A DNA stretch of 64,000 bases, from assembly GCF_002848345.1 (NCBI RefSeq), contig NZ_CP025429.1:2542001-2606000 (forward strand). Reading direction: 5' to 3'. This DNA is from Chromobacterium sp. ATCC 53434. GTDB lineage: Bacteria; Pseudomonadota; Gammaproteobacteria; Burkholderiales; Chromobacteriaceae. The notes under the pieces are model-generated. The model ran no database searches. It was not told where the DNA came from and was given only the letters and a program-made list of their open reading frames with translations. This document shows, piece after piece, positions 8,832-17,539 of the stretch. A program made the translations under genes and the position numbers. Positions within the stretch are counted from its first letter, which is position 1. Each line of letters starts with the position of its first letter.

Positions 8832-9098
8832 GAGCCTGTTTACGATCTTTTTGCGGCATCGGCGGTTTTCTACCGGATGCAGGGCGCGGAAAACGGCCCG
8901 CCGCAGTGTCGTTCACTGCAAGGGACGTTTGACAAAGCCATGCGCCGGCAGAAAACCGTCCCGAAGGGCAGGCCAGCCAGCAGGCCATCTGCCGCGTTGT
9001 CGGGCTAGGCCTTGGAATCACCAAGGCCTACGCCCTCCGCCTTGCATCTGGCCTACTGGCTGGGCTGCGCTGCTCGGAAAAAGATCGTAAACAGGCTC
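8832..9098. mobile_element. 267-bp MITE-like non-autonomous element with TAA target duplication
   Basis: The ends are perfect inverted repeats. Positions 8831-8852 read AGAGCCTGTTTACGATCTTT and two more T; 9078-9099 is the exact reverse complement. Taking the element as GAGCC...GGCTC, it is flanked by TAA at 8829-8831 and TAA at 9099-9101. The interior has no open frame with recognisable protein similarity. Ends starting GAGCC with a 3-bp T-N-A duplication suggest mobilisation by an IS5-type (IS1031-like) transposase, which is inference. It fills most of the 355-bp gap between the EamA gene and the ABC exporter. Confidence 0.75.
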
Positions 9099-9186
9099 TA
9101 AGGCCCCGCGCGCTTGCCGTACTGTGTGTGCTGTCTGCGTCGGCGCGCCTTGGCCCAGGCTCTCTGCTAGGCTTTGTTAGCGGTTC

Positions 9187-10974
9187 CTACTCCGCCATCG
9201 CCTCGCTCTGCTGCTGCAGCCGCCACATTTCGGCGTAGCGGCCGTCCCGCGCCAGAAGCTCGCGATGGCGCCCCTGCTCCACCACCCGGCCGGCATCCAG
9301 CACCAGGATCAGGTCGGCGTCGACGATGGTGGACAGCCGGTGGGCGACGATCAGCGTCGTGCGGTTGGCCGAGATCGCCGCCAGCTCGCGCTGTATCGCC
9401 TTCTCGGTGCGCGAATCCAGCGCGCTGGTCGCCTCGTCGAAGATCAGTATCGGCGGATTCTTCAGGATGGTGCGGGCGATCGCCACCCGCTGCTTCTCGC
9501 CGCCGGACAGCTTCAGTCCGCGCTCGCCTACCATGGTGTCGTAGCCGTCCGGCAGGCTGCTGACGAAATCGTGGATGTGCGCCGAGCGCGCCGCCTCGAT
9601 CACCTCTTCGCGGGTCGCGCCCGGCTTGCCGTAGGCGATGTTGTAATAGACGGTGTCGTTGAACAGCACCGTGTCCTGCGGCACGATGCCGATGTGGGCG
9701 CGCAGCGAGTCCTGCGTCAGCGAGCGGATGTCCTCGCCGTTGATCGTGACCGCGCCGTCGCCGGCGTCATAGAAGCGGAACAACAGCCGCGACAGCGTCG
9801 ACTTGCCGGCGCCGCTGGCGCCGACCACCGCCAGCGTCTGGCCGGCCGGTATCGTGAAGTCGACGTCGTGCAGGATCCGCCGCTTGGGCTCGTAGGAGAA
9901 ACCGACGCGCTCGAAACGTATCGTCGCGGCGCGGGTGGCCAGCGCCTTGGCGTCCGGCGCGTCCGCCACCTCCAGATCGACGGCCAGCAGCTTGAACATC
10001 CGCTCGATGTCGGCCAGCGAATGCTTGATCTCGCGGTAGACGAAACCGAGGAAGTTCAGCGGCGCGTACAGCTGGGTGATGAAGGTCGCCACCAGCACCA
10101 CGTCGCCGACCGTCATCCGGTGCGCCACCACATCGCGCGCCGCCAGCACCATCACCACGGTGACCCCTATCGCGATGATGGCGGCCTGGCCGGCGTTCAG
10201 CAGCGACAGCGACACCTGGTTCTTGATCGCCGACGCCTCCCAGGCTTCCAGATTCCGGTCATAGCGCCTGGACTCGTATTCCTCGTTGTTGAAGTACTTG
10301 ACCGTCTCGTAATTCAGCAAGGCGTCTATCGCCTTGGAATTGGCCTTGGAATCCAGATCGTTCATCGTGCGGCGGTAGACGGTGCGCCACTCGGTCACCA
10401 ATAGCGTGAACCCGATGTAAAGGCCTATCGTGCCCAGCGTCACCAGCGCGAACCGCCAGGAATAGCGGTGCAGCAGTATGGCCGTCACCATGCCGATTTC
10501 CAGCAGCGTCGGCAGGATGTTGAACACGGTGAAATTCAGCAGAAAGCCTATGCCCTTGGTGCCGCGCTCGATGTCGCGGCTCATGCCGCCGGTGTGCCGC
10601 TCCAGATGGAAGCGCAGCGACAGCCGGAACAGATGCTGGAACACATTGCGCGCCACCCGGCGCACCGCGCCCTGGATCACGCGGGCGAACACCGCGTCGC
10701 GCAGCTCGCCCAGCACGCCGGACAGCAGCCGGGCGACGCCGTAGCCGGTCAGGGCCAGCACCGGCACCGCCAGCAGCGTGGCCGGCACCGACAATTGATC
10801 GACGATGTCCTTCAGATACAGCGGCACGGTCACCGCCGCCACCTTGGCCAGCACCATGCAGCTCAGGGCCAGGATGACCCGCCATTTGAACGCCCACAGA
10901 TAGGGCAGCAATGTCTTGATGGTTTGCCAATCGTGGCGGCCGGACGGGGCCGGGCCGCTATGGGTGATGCGCAT
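9187..10974 (-). CDS. ABC exporter, Atm1/HMT-type half-transporter with fused ATPase
   Basis: 595 residues from the ATG at 10974; a GTG at 11007 is a less likely start. The N-terminal six-helix membrane domain (about 25-320) starts 'TIKTLLPYLWAFKWRVILAL' and includes 'NYETVKYFNNEEYE', a hallmark of the Atm1/HMT1 family. The nucleotide-binding domain has Walker A GASGAGKS (about 385), Q-loop, signature LSGGEKQR, Walker B ILIFDEATSALD and the switch His in VAHRLST. Relatives export glutathione-linked sulfur or metal-glutathione compounds from the cytoplasm. It is a single gene. Confidence 0.88.
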   Translation of the reverse strand: MRITHSGPAPSGRHDWQTIKTLLPYLWAFKWRVILALSCMVLAKVAAVTVPLYLKDIVDQLSVPATLLAVPVLALTGYGVARLLSGVLGELRDAVFARVIQGAVRRVARNVFQHLFRLSLRFHLERHTGGMSRDIERGTKGIGFLLNFTVFNILPTLLEIGMVTAILLHRYSWRFALVTLGTIGLYIGFTLLVTEWRTVYRRTMNDLDSKANSKAIDALLNYETVKYFNNEEYESRRYDRNLEAWEASAIKNQVSLSLLNAGQAAIIAIGVTVVMVLAARDVVAHRMTVGDVVLVATFITQLYAPLNFLGFVYREIKHSLADIERMFKLLAVDLEVADAPDAKALATRAATIRFERVGFSYEPKRRILHDVDFTIPAGQTLAVVGASGAGKSTLSRLLFRFYDAGDGAVTINGEDIRSLTQDSLRAHIGIVPQDTVLFNDTVYYNIAYGKPGATREEVIEAARSAHIHDFVSSLPDGYDTMVGERGLKLSGGEKQRVAIARTILKNPPILIFDEATSALDSRTEKAIQRELAAISANRTTLIVAHRLSTIVDADLILVLDAGRVVEQGRHRELLARDGRYAEMWRLQQQSEAMAE

Positions 10975-11042
10975 AAAAGGTTTGCCTGTGGCTTGGGTCT
11001 GTCCCACAGTGAAGAGAGCTTCATTCGCAAGGGACGGACATC

Positions 11043-11150
11043 ATGTGGATTCTGTTGCTGGAAGCGTTGGGCGCGGGCGCGCTCGCCACCTTCATTGTCT
11101 GGTGGACCTGGCCGCGCGACGACAAGGACCCATCCTGTAAACGCGATTAG
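11043..11150 (+). CDS. Small hydrophobic single-pass membrane protein, 35 aa
   Basis: ATG at 11043 with AAGGGA about 10 bases upstream, then 35 codons to TAG at 11148-11150. It begins MWILLLEALGAGALATFIVW, one membrane helix, and ends in a charged tail (PRDDKDPSCKRD). Good ribosome site, helix-then-charged-tail design and placement between genes support a real gene. The stop overlaps the stop of convergent apaG (TTAG at 11147-11150). Function unknown. Confidence 0.6.
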   Translation: MWILLLEALGAGALATFIVWWTWPRDDKDPSCKRD

Positions 11151-11527
11151 TGCAGCACCCTCGGCGCCACCAGCGTCATCTCGGGGATTTCGGCCTCGAA
11201 GCGCCTGCCGTCGTCGGCCACCAACTGGTAACAGCCCTTCATGCTGCCGTACGGCGTCTTCAGATGGGTGGCGCTGGAATACTCGAACGCCTGGCCCGGG
11301 GCCAGATGCGGCTGCTCGCCGACGACGCCCATGCCGCGCACTTCCTGCACCTGGTGGTTGGCGTCGGTGATGATCCAGTGGCGGCTGACCAGCTGGGCCG
11401 GCTCGCTGCCGGTATTGGTGATGCGGACGCGGTAGCCGAACACGTAGATATCATTGGTGACGTTGGACTGCTCGGCGATGTATTGCGGCTCGGCCTCCAC
11501 CGCCATTTGGTAGGTCTTGTCGGCCAT
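11147..11527 (-). CDS. apaG: Co2+/Mg2+ efflux protein ApaG
   Basis: 126 residues, normal length. Canonical ApaG fibronectin-III-like fold: 'NDIYVFGYRVRITNTGSEPAQLVSRHWIITDA', 'GMGVVGEQPHLAPGQAFEYSS' and 'TPYGSMKGCYQ'. The GxGVVGxxP loop is conserved. The family affects cobalt resistance and binds pyrophosphate or nucleotides; its exact role is unresolved. It is divergent from rpe with 106 bp between start codons. Confidence 0.95.
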   Translation of the reverse strand: MADKTYQMAVEAEPQYIAEQSNVTNDIYVFGYRVRITNTGSEPAQLVSRHWIITDANHQVQEVRGMGVVGEQPHLAPGQAFEYSSATHLKTPYGSMKGCYQLVADDGRRFEAEIPEMTLVAPRVLH

Positions 11528-11633
11528 TACGGCTCCTTCGGAATAGCTCTGGCTTTCATTTTATCCGGCCAAACCGTTTTTGGCGCGGTAGAATGCCCGG
11601 CATTCCTCGTTTATCGATGTCAGAGCAATCGCC

Positions 11634-12317
11634 ATGCGCACTTTCCGTATCGCCCCCAGCATTCTGTCCGCCGATTTCGCCCGCCTGGGCCAGGAAGTCA
11701 GCGATGTCATCGCCGCCGGCGCCGACATCATCCACTTCGACGTGATGGACAACCACTACGTCCCCAACCTGACCATGGGCCCGATGTTCTGCGAGGCCAT
11801 CCGCCCCCACAGCAGCGCGCCGATAGACGTGCACCTGATGGTGAAGCCGGTGGATGCGCTGGCAGTCGCCTTCGCCAAGGCCGGCGCCGACATCATCACC
11901 TTCCATCCGGAAGGTTCGGAGCACATAGACCGCACGCTGGGGCTGATCAAGGACGCCGGCTGTAAGGCCGGCCTGGTGTTCAACCCCGCCACGCCGCTCT
12001 CCTACCTGGACCATGTGATGGACAAGCTGGACATGGTGCTGATCATGTCGGTGAATCCCGGCTTCGGCGGGCAGTCCTTCATCCCGCACGCACTGGAAAA
12101 GATCGCCCAGGTCCGCCGCCGCATCGACGAATACACCGCCAGGCACGGCGGCGAGATCTGGCTGGAAGTGGACGGCGGCGTCAAGGTCGACAATATCGCC
12201 CAGGTGGCCGCCGCCGGCGCCGACACCTTCGTCGCCGGCTCCGCCATCTACGGCCAGAAGGACTACAAGGCCGTCATCGACGCGATGCGCGCCGAACTGG
12301 CCCGCGTCGGCGCATAA
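11634..12317 (+). CDS. rpe: Ribulose-phosphate 3-epimerase
   Basis: 227 residues, a full-length TIM barrel. Motifs: [13 protein letters not shown] at the N-terminus (Ser and Asp of the active site), [12 protein letters not shown] (metal His and Asp), [14 protein letters not shown] (phosphate loop) and the late VDGGV. It interconverts ribulose-5-P and xylulose-5-P in the pentose phosphate pathway. It heads a likely operon with an SDR gene (41-bp gap), gph (58-bp gap) and trpE; the rpe-gph-trp association is common in proteobacteria. Confidence 0.97.
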   Translation: MRTFRIAPSILSADFARLGQEVSDVIAAGADIIHFDVMDNHYVPNLTMGPMFCEAIRPHSSAPIDVHLMVKPVDALAVAFAKAGADIITFHPEGSEHIDRTLGLIKDAGCKAGLVFNPATPLSYLDHVMDKLDMVLIMSVNPGFGGQSFIPHALEKIAQVRRRIDEYTARHGGEIWLEVDGGVKVDNIAQVAAAGADTFVAGSAIYGQKDYKAVIDAMRAELARVGA

Positions 12318-12358
12318 GAACATCGCCGCACAGCTTCCACACATCAAGGGATAACGCC

Positions 12359-13111
12359 ATGCATGCATTCATCGTCACCGGCGCCTCGCGCGGCCTGGGC
12401 TACGCCATCTGCGAGGCGCTGCTGAACGACGGCGGTTTCGTCGTCGGCATCGCCCGCCACGCCGGCCCGGCGCTGGAGGGCCTGGCCGCCCGCCATCCGG
12501 AGCGGCTGCTGGCCGTCAACGCCGACCTGTCCGACGCCGCGCAGGCCTCGGCGTCGGTCCACACCGCGCTGCAGCAGCTGCCGCTGCCCGAGTGCGCGAC
12601 GATCACGCTGATCAACAACGCCGGCGTGGTGACGCCTATCGCCCAGGCCGGCCACTATCCGGCCGACGAAGTGGTCAAGGCCGTCGCCATCAACGTCACC
12701 GCGCCGCTGCTGGCCACCGACGCGCTGCTGTCCGCCACCGAGCGCCTGCCGGCGCGCCGCCGCGTGCTGAACATCTCGTCCGGCGCCGCCGCCAAGGCCT
12801 ACCCGGGCTGGAGCGTGTACTGCGCCACCAAGGCAAGCCTGGATCACTTCAGCCGCAGCGTGGCCGTCGAACAGGAAGGCCAGGCCAATCCGGCGCGCGT
12901 CGTCGCGCTGTATCCGGGCGTCGTCGACACCGACATGCAGGGCAGCATCCGCGGCAGCGACGAGGGCCAGTTCCCGCAGAAGGCGCGCTTCGACGCGCTG
13001 AAGGCCGACGGCGCGCTGAGCAGCCCGGCCGACGCCGCGCGCAAGATCGTCGACTACCTGGTCTCGCCGGCTTTCGGCCGGCAAGCGGTCGTCGACATCC
13101 GCGAACTGTAA
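12359..13111 (+). CDS. Short-chain dehydrogenase/reductase (sepiapterin/benzil reductase-like)
   Basis: 250 residues of the classical SDR type: TGASRGLG cofactor loop (7-14), NNAG (near 85), catalytic Ser in NISSGAAAKAYPGW and the YCATK catalytic pair near residue 158. The C-terminal 'VALYPGVVDTDMQ' matches the sepiapterin-reductase/benzoin-forming benzil reductase subgroup (YueD-like), NADPH-preferring carbonyl reductases. The AAGGGATAACGCC leader supports the start. It is embedded between rpe and gph. The physiological substrate is unknown. Confidence 0.85.
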   Translation: MHAFIVTGASRGLGYAICEALLNDGGFVVGIARHAGPALEGLAARHPERLLAVNADLSDAAQASASVHTALQQLPLPECATITLINNAGVVTPIAQAGHYPADEVVKAVAINVTAPLLATDALLSATERLPARRRVLNISSGAAAKAYPGWSVYCATKASLDHFSRSVAVEQEGQANPARVVALYPGVVDTDMQGSIRGSDEGQFPQKARFDALKADGALSSPADAARKIVDYLVSPAFGRQAVVDIREL

Positions 13112-13169
13112 CCCCTCCCCACACACACATTTCCGCCGCGGCCCGGCCCGCGGCGGACAAAGCAGACAT

Positions 13170-13838
13170 ATGAATCTCAAACACATCAAAGCCGTCGCCT
13201 TCGATCTGGACGGCACCCTGGTCGACTCCATTCCCGATCTCGCCGACGCCGCCAACGCGATGCGCGCCCACCTGGACCTGCCGCCGCTGGACGCCGAGCG
13301 GATCAAGAGCCATGTCGGCGACGGCATCGCCAGCCTGGTCCATCGCGCGATCACCGACGAGCGCCACGCCGAGGCCGACGGCCCGCTGTGGGAACGCGGC
13401 TACCGCTTCTTCATCCAGCATTACCGCGAACATCTGAGCGACCGCACCACCGTCTATCCCGGCGTGCGCGAGGGCCTCTCCCTGCTGCGCGCCCTGCAAT
13501 TGCCGCTGGTGATGATCACCAACAAATCCGAGCGGCTGGCGGTGCCGCTGGCGGTGCAACTGGACCTGCGCGACCACTTCAGCCTGATCATCGGCGGCGA
13601 CACGCTGCCGGAGAAAAAGCCGTCGGCGCTGCCGCTCTTGCATTGCTGCCAGGTGCTGGGCATCCAGCCAACGGAGCTGGCGATGGTCGGCGACTCCGCC
13701 AACGACGTGGCCGCCGCCCGCGCCGCCGGCAGCGCGGCCATCGCCGTGACCTACGGCTACGCCGACGCGTCCACGCTGGGCGCGGACCTGGCGGTGGCCA
13801 GTCTTGCCGAGCTGTACGATTTGATGAAAAATAACTGA
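13170..13838 (+). CDS. gph: Phosphoglycolate phosphatase
   Basis: 222 residues, HAD superfamily. Motif [10 protein letters not shown] (nucleophile and acid Asp), motif II ITNKS, motif III Lys in LPEKKPS and motif [16 protein letters not shown] are all present, with the alpha-helical cap between I and II. It removes 2-phosphoglycolate formed by DNA repair or oxygenation. It sits between the SDR gene and trpE in the usual Gph context. Confidence 0.95.
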   Translation: MNLKHIKAVAFDLDGTLVDSIPDLADAANAMRAHLDLPPLDAERIKSHVGDGIASLVHRAITDERHAEADGPLWERGYRFFIQHYREHLSDRTTVYPGVREGLSLLRALQLPLVMITNKSERLAVPLAVQLDLRDHFSLIIGGDTLPEKKPSALPLLHCCQVLGIQPTELAMVGDSANDVAAARAAGSAAIAVTYGYADASTLGADLAVASLAELYDLMKNN

Positions 13839-13866
13839 CCTCAAGCAATCAGGAATTCAACCGCCC

Positions 13867-13983
13867 ATGGCTTTTCTTCCCTGCCCCGCCAGCTGGCGAT
13901 GGCGTCGCCCGGAGCACGCCCCGCACGACCCCGCCCGAACTGACACGACACAGGAAGAAACGCATGCAAGCGCAAGAATTTGA
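13867..13983 (+). promoter_or_regulatory. Candidate leader ORF upstream of trpE with a Trp-Arg-Trp sequence
   Basis: An ATG at 13867 opens a 38-codon frame that contains [11 protein letters not shown], i.e. two Trp codons separated by one, and overlaps the start of trpE by 20 bases. Trp-rich leader peptides control trp genes by attenuation in many proteobacteria. However, only two Trp codons are present, the ribosome site (AGGA, 14 bases upstream) is weak, and I see no clear attenuator hairpin plus T-run. It may be fortuitous. Confidence 0.25.
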
Positions 13984-15430
13984 CCAACTGGCCGCCGCCG
14001 GCTACAACCGCATCCCCGTCACCCAGGAACTGCTGGCCGATCTGGACAGCCCGCTGTCCATCTACCTGAAGCTGGCCAACCAGCCGTACAGCTATCTGCT
14101 GGAGTCGGTGGTCGGCGGCGAGCGCCACGGCCGCTACTCCATCATCGGTCTGCCGGCCGACACCCGGCTGCGCGTCAGCGGCCAGCGGGTTCAGGTGGAA
14201 TGCGGCGACAAGGTGATAGAACGCCACGACGGCGACCCGCTGGCCTTCATCGAAGCGTTCCAGCAGCGCTTCCGCATCCCCGAACTGCCCGGCCTGCCGC
14301 GCTATTCCGGCGGTCTGGTCGGCTATTTCGGCTACGACACCATACGCTATATCGAACGCCGCCTGGCCGACACCCATAAGCCGGACCCGGTGGGCACCCC
14401 GGACATCCTGCTGATGCTGTCCGAGGAAATCGCCGTGGTGGACAACCTGTCCGGCAAGCTCCACCTGGTGGTCTACGCCGACCCGGCGGTGCCCAACGCG
14501 CTGCAGAAGGCCGAGGCGCGGCTGGCCCAGCTGCGCGCCAAGCTGCGCGAACCACTGACCATCCCGCTGTCGCTGCCGCTGCCGCACGATGGCGACGCGG
14601 TGTCGGAATACGGCGAGGACGCGTTCAAGGAGGCGGTGTCGGCCTGTCAACGCTACATCCACGACGGCGACATCATGCAGGTGGTGCTGGCCCAGCGGAT
14701 GCAGCAGCCCTATCACGGCTCGCCGATCGCGCTGTACCGCGCGCTGCGCAACCTCAATCCGTCGCCTTACATGTTTTTCTACCACTTCGACGACTTCCAC
14801 GTGGTCGGCGCGTCGCCGGAGATTCTGGTGCGCCGCGACGGCGAAATCGCGACCGTGCGCCCGATCGCCGGCACCCGCCCGCGCGGCCAGACCCGCGAAC
14901 TGGACGAGGCGCTGGCCGAGGAATTGCTGGCCGACCCGAAGGAAATCGCCGAGCACGTGATGCTGATGGACCTGGGCCGCAACGACATCGGCCGCGTCGC
15001 CGACGTCGGCAGCGTCAAGATCACCGACCAGATGGCGATCGAACGCTACTCCCACGTGATGCACATCGTCTCCAACGTCGAGGGCCGCGTCGGCCGCGAA
15101 ATCGGCAATATCGACGTGATCAAGGCCACCTTCCCGGCCGGCACGCTGTCCGGCGCGCCCAAGGTCAGGGCGATGCAAATCATAGACGAGTTCGAACCGA
15201 CCAAACGCGGCGTCTACGGCGGCGCCGTCGGCTACCTGGGCTTCAACGGCGACATGGACCTCGCCATCGCCATCCGCACCGCGGTGCTGAAGAACGGCAT
15301 GCTCTACGTGCAGTCCGGCGCCGGCATCGTCGCCGACTCGGTGCCGCAATCGGAATGGCAGGAAACCCAGAACAAGGCCCGCGCGGTGCTGCGCGCCGCG
15401 CAAATGGTGCGCGACGGACTCGACGCCTGA
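13964..15430 (+). CDS. trpE: Anthranilate synthase component I
   Basis: 488 residues, the usual length. The N-terminal regulatory region includes the LLES element ([20 protein letters not shown]) that contributes to tryptophan feedback binding. The chorismate-binding domain has 'PIAGTRPRG', '[15 protein letters not shown]' and '[15 protein letters not shown]'. It converts chorismate plus ammonia (or glutamine via TrpG) to anthranilate. trpG, trpD and trpC are not next to it. AGGAAG lies 7 bases before the start. A Rho-independent terminator follows. Confidence 0.97.
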   Translation: MQAQEFDQLAAAGYNRIPVTQELLADLDSPLSIYLKLANQPYSYLLESVVGGERHGRYSIIGLPADTRLRVSGQRVQVECGDKVIERHDGDPLAFIEAFQQRFRIPELPGLPRYSGGLVGYFGYDTIRYIERRLADTHKPDPVGTPDILLMLSEEIAVVDNLSGKLHLVVYADPAVPNALQKAEARLAQLRAKLREPLTIPLSLPLPHDGDAVSEYGEDAFKEAVSACQRYIHDGDIMQVVLAQRMQQPYHGSPIALYRALRNLNPSPYMFFYHFDDFHVVGASPEILVRRDGEIATVRPIAGTRPRGQTRELDEALAEELLADPKEIAEHVMLMDLGRNDIGRVADVGSVKITDQMAIERYSHVMHIVSNVEGRVGREIGNIDVIKATFPAGTLSGAPKVRAMQIIDEFEPTKRGVYGGAVGYLGFNGDMDLAIAIRTAVLKNGMLYVQSGAGIVADSVPQSEWQETQNKARAVLRAAQMVRDGLDA

Positions 15431-15451
15431 ATTCTTGTCACATGACAGATG

Positions 15452-15478
15452 AAACGCCGGCCAACGTCGGCGTTTTTT
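15452..15478 (+). terminator. Terminator after trpE
   Basis: AACGCCG / CGGCGTT stem with an 8-base loop, followed by six T, 22 bases downstream of the trpE stop. Confidence 0.85.
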
Positions 15479-15611
15479 ATTGGCGCAGATTCCGGCCTGG
15501 CCGCGACGACGACGGCGACGCCAGGAAGACCGCCGCCTTGGCCAGCTCCTCGGGCCGGCCCAGCGGCCCCCGCTTCAAGCCGCGGCACTGCGCCCTCCTT
15601 GCCTTCGTCAT
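15477..15611 (-). pseudogene. C-terminal remnant of a short-chain dehydrogenase
   Basis: Reading the minus strand from 15611, the frame contains RGLKRGPLGRPEELAKAAVF followed by LASPSSS. This is the signature near the end of classical SDRs (usually P-x-GRPEE-hAxAVxFLASD-x-x-S). No Rossmann loop, NNAG or YxxxK is present upstream, because the HxlR gene begins there, and the last residues diverge from the normal 'G..L.VDGG' ending. It is therefore a truncated relic. SDR genes are frequent divergent partners of HxlR regulators, so this is probably the former target gene of the neighbour. Confidence 0.65.
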
Positions 15612-15653
15612 CGAAACGGCTACTTCATGTCCATTAGTATGCAATGTATAGTA

Positions 15654-15670
15654 GGTGTCAAATTGATACC
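15654..15670. promoter_or_regulatory. Candidate HxlR operator
   Basis: GGTGTCA-AAT-TGATACC, an inverted repeat with 6 of 7 matching bases per arm, ends 11 bases before the HxlR start codon. It sits in an AT-rich stretch (TATGCAATGTATAG) suited to promoter function. HxlR-type dimers bind such short dyads and often autoregulate. Assignment is by position and symmetry only. Confidence 0.5.
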
Positions 15671-15681
15671 ATAGAGCCGCC

Positions 15682-16071
15682 ATGTCCCTGAAGAACCTGC
15701 GGGAAACCACCGCCGATCCCTGCCCGATGCTGCAATTCATCGACCTGATCGCAGGCAAGTGGGCGATTCCCATCCTGTACCGGCTGATCGTGCTGGACCG
15801 TCCGGTGCGCTTCGGCGAGCTGCAGCGCGCGGTCGGCACCATCACCCAGAAAGAACTGACCCGCCAGTTGCGCGCCTTCGAGCAACGCGGCCTGGTGCGG
15901 CGCACCGTATACGCCGAAGTGCCGCCGCGCGTCGAATACCGGATCACCGAGCTGGGACGCACGCTGCAGTATCCGCTGCAGCAGCTGGCCGACTGGATGG
16001 CGCGTTACGGCGACCAGCTGCTCGTCCCGACCGCTCCCGCCACACATGACACAGAATCATCCGTCGCTTGA
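15682..16071 (+). CDS. HxlR-family winged-helix transcriptional regulator
   Basis: 129 residues. Typical HxlR pattern: a single N-terminal Cys (Cys14 in DPCPMLQFIDLIAGKW), 'GKWAIPILYRL', 'RFGELQRAVGTITQKELTRQL', 'LRAFEQRGLVRRTVYAEVPPRVEY' (wing) and 'ITELGRTL'. Members sense electrophiles or redox signals through the Cys and usually regulate a divergent reductase gene. Here that gene is only a remnant. Ends 111 bases before dsdA. Confidence 0.92.
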   Translation: MSLKNLRETTADPCPMLQFIDLIAGKWAIPILYRLIVLDRPVRFGELQRAVGTITQKELTRQLRAFEQRGLVRRTVYAEVPPRVEYRITELGRTLQYPLQQLADWMARYGDQLLVPTAPATHDTESSVA

Positions 16072-16182
16072 ATATTCATCCTTTGCCAAGTCCGCCTGCT
16101 GCCGGTTTAATGGCGCCATACTGCATCCTGCGGCCGTTGGCGTAATGCCGGCTCGCCGCGCTACCCGGCAAGGAACCGACGC

Positions 16183-17529
16183 ATGATTAATGGCAAATCA
16201 TTGGCCGACTGGCAGATCTCCCACCCACTGCTCGCCGAACTGACGGCGCTGCGCGAATGCAGCTGGTTCAATCCGGCCATCGCGCCCGCCGCGGAGGCGC
16301 TGAACGATGTCGGCCTGTCCGCCGGCGACGTGGCCGACGCCGACGCGCGGCTGCGGCGCTTCGCCAACTATCTGCGCCTCGCCTTCCCGGACACCGCCGC
16401 CGCGGGCGGCATCATCGAATCCCCGCTGCTGCCTGCGCCGGCGCTACAACCGGCCCTGGCCCGCCATTACAACATCGGGCTACTCGGCCGCCTGTGGCTG
16501 AAGGCCGACAACCTGCTGCCGGTCTCCGGCTCGGTCAAGGCACGCGGCGGCATCTACGAGGTGCTGAAGCACGCCGAAACGCTGGCGCTGGCCAATGGCC
16601 TGCTGCGCCCCGGCGACGACTACGCCTGGCTGGACAGCCCGGAGGCGCGCGCGCTGTTCGGCCGCCATCAGATCGCTGTCGGCTCCACCGGCAACCTGGG
16701 CTTGTCGATAGGCATCGTCGGCGCCCGGCTCGGCTTCCGCACCACCGTGCACATGTCGGCCGATGCCAGAAAATGGAAGAAGGACAAGCTGCGCGAACAC
16801 GGCGTGACGGTGATCGAATACGCCGCCGACTACAGCGCGGCGGTGGCGCAGGGGCGCGCGCAGGCCGATTCCGACCCGAGCTGCCATTTCATCGACGACG
16901 AGAATTCGGTCAACCTCTTCCTCGGCTACGCGACGGCGGCGATCAGACTGCGAGCGCAGCTGTCCGCCGCCGGCGTGGCGGTGGACACCGAGCACCCGCT
17001 GTTCGTCCACCTGCCCTGCGGCGTCGGCGGCGGCCCCGGCGGTGTGGCCTTCGGGCTGAAGCTGGCCTTCGGCGACGCCGTGCATTGCCTGTTCGCCGAG
17101 CCGACCCATTCGCCGTGCATGCTGCTCGGCGTCCATACCGGCCTGCATCAGCGGGTGTCGGTGCAGGACTTCGGCATAGACAACCGCACCGCCGCCGACG
17201 GACTGGCGGTGGGACGGCCGTCCGGCTTCGTCGGCCGAGCGATGCAGCGCCTGATCGATGGCTACTACACCGTCGACGACGACGAACTGTTCCGCCTGCT
17301 GGCGCTGCTGGAACAGACCGAGGGCTTGCGGCTGGAGCCGTCGGCGCTGGCCGGCGTGCCCGGCATCGCCCGGCTGCTGACCGAGGAACAGGGCTACCGC
17401 GCCCGGCTGGAATTGACGCCACAGCGGATGGCGCGCGCCAACCACCTGGTCTGGCTCACCGGCGGCGGCATGGTGCCGGCGTCCGAGATGGACGGCTATC
17501 TGGCGCGCGGTCGCGCGCTGCTATCTTGA
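16183..17529 (+). CDS. dsdA: D-serine ammonia-lyase (D-serine dehydratase)
   Basis: 448 residues, the size of the monomeric E. coli enzyme. PLP-binding Lys119 lies in [14 protein letters not shown], the phosphate-binding loop in [13 protein letters not shown], and [17 protein letters not shown] is conserved. It converts D-serine to pyruvate and ammonia in the cytoplasm, detoxifying D-serine or using it as a carbon and nitrogen source. AAGGA precedes the ATG. It is followed 11 bp later, same strand, by its likely regulator. No dsdX permease is present in the window. Confidence 0.96.
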   Translation: MINGKSLADWQISHPLLAELTALRECSWFNPAIAPAAEALNDVGLSAGDVADADARLRRFANYLRLAFPDTAAAGGIIESPLLPAPALQPALARHYNIGLLGRLWLKADNLLPVSGSVKARGGIYEVLKHAETLALANGLLRPGDDYAWLDSPEARALFGRHQIAVGSTGNLGLSIGIVGARLGFRTTVHMSADARKWKKDKLREHGVTVIEYAADYSAAVAQGRAQADSDPSCHFIDDENSVNLFLGYATAAIRLRAQLSAAGVAVDTEHPLFVHLPCGVGGGPGGVAFGLKLAFGDAVHCLFAEPTHSPCMLLGVHTGLHQRVSVQDFGIDNRTAADGLAVGRPSGFVGRAMQRLIDGYYTVDDDELFRLLALLEQTEGLRLEPSALAGVPGIARLLTEEQGYRARLELTPQRMARANHLVWLTGGGMVPASEMDGYLARGRALLS

Positions 17530-17539
17530 GGGCGGCGCC

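Noticed and set aside
15309..15603. Minus-strand frame over the end of trpE as a gene
   Set aside because: It overlaps trpE and its terminator, and no family features are present. The SDR-like remnant lies in a different frame.
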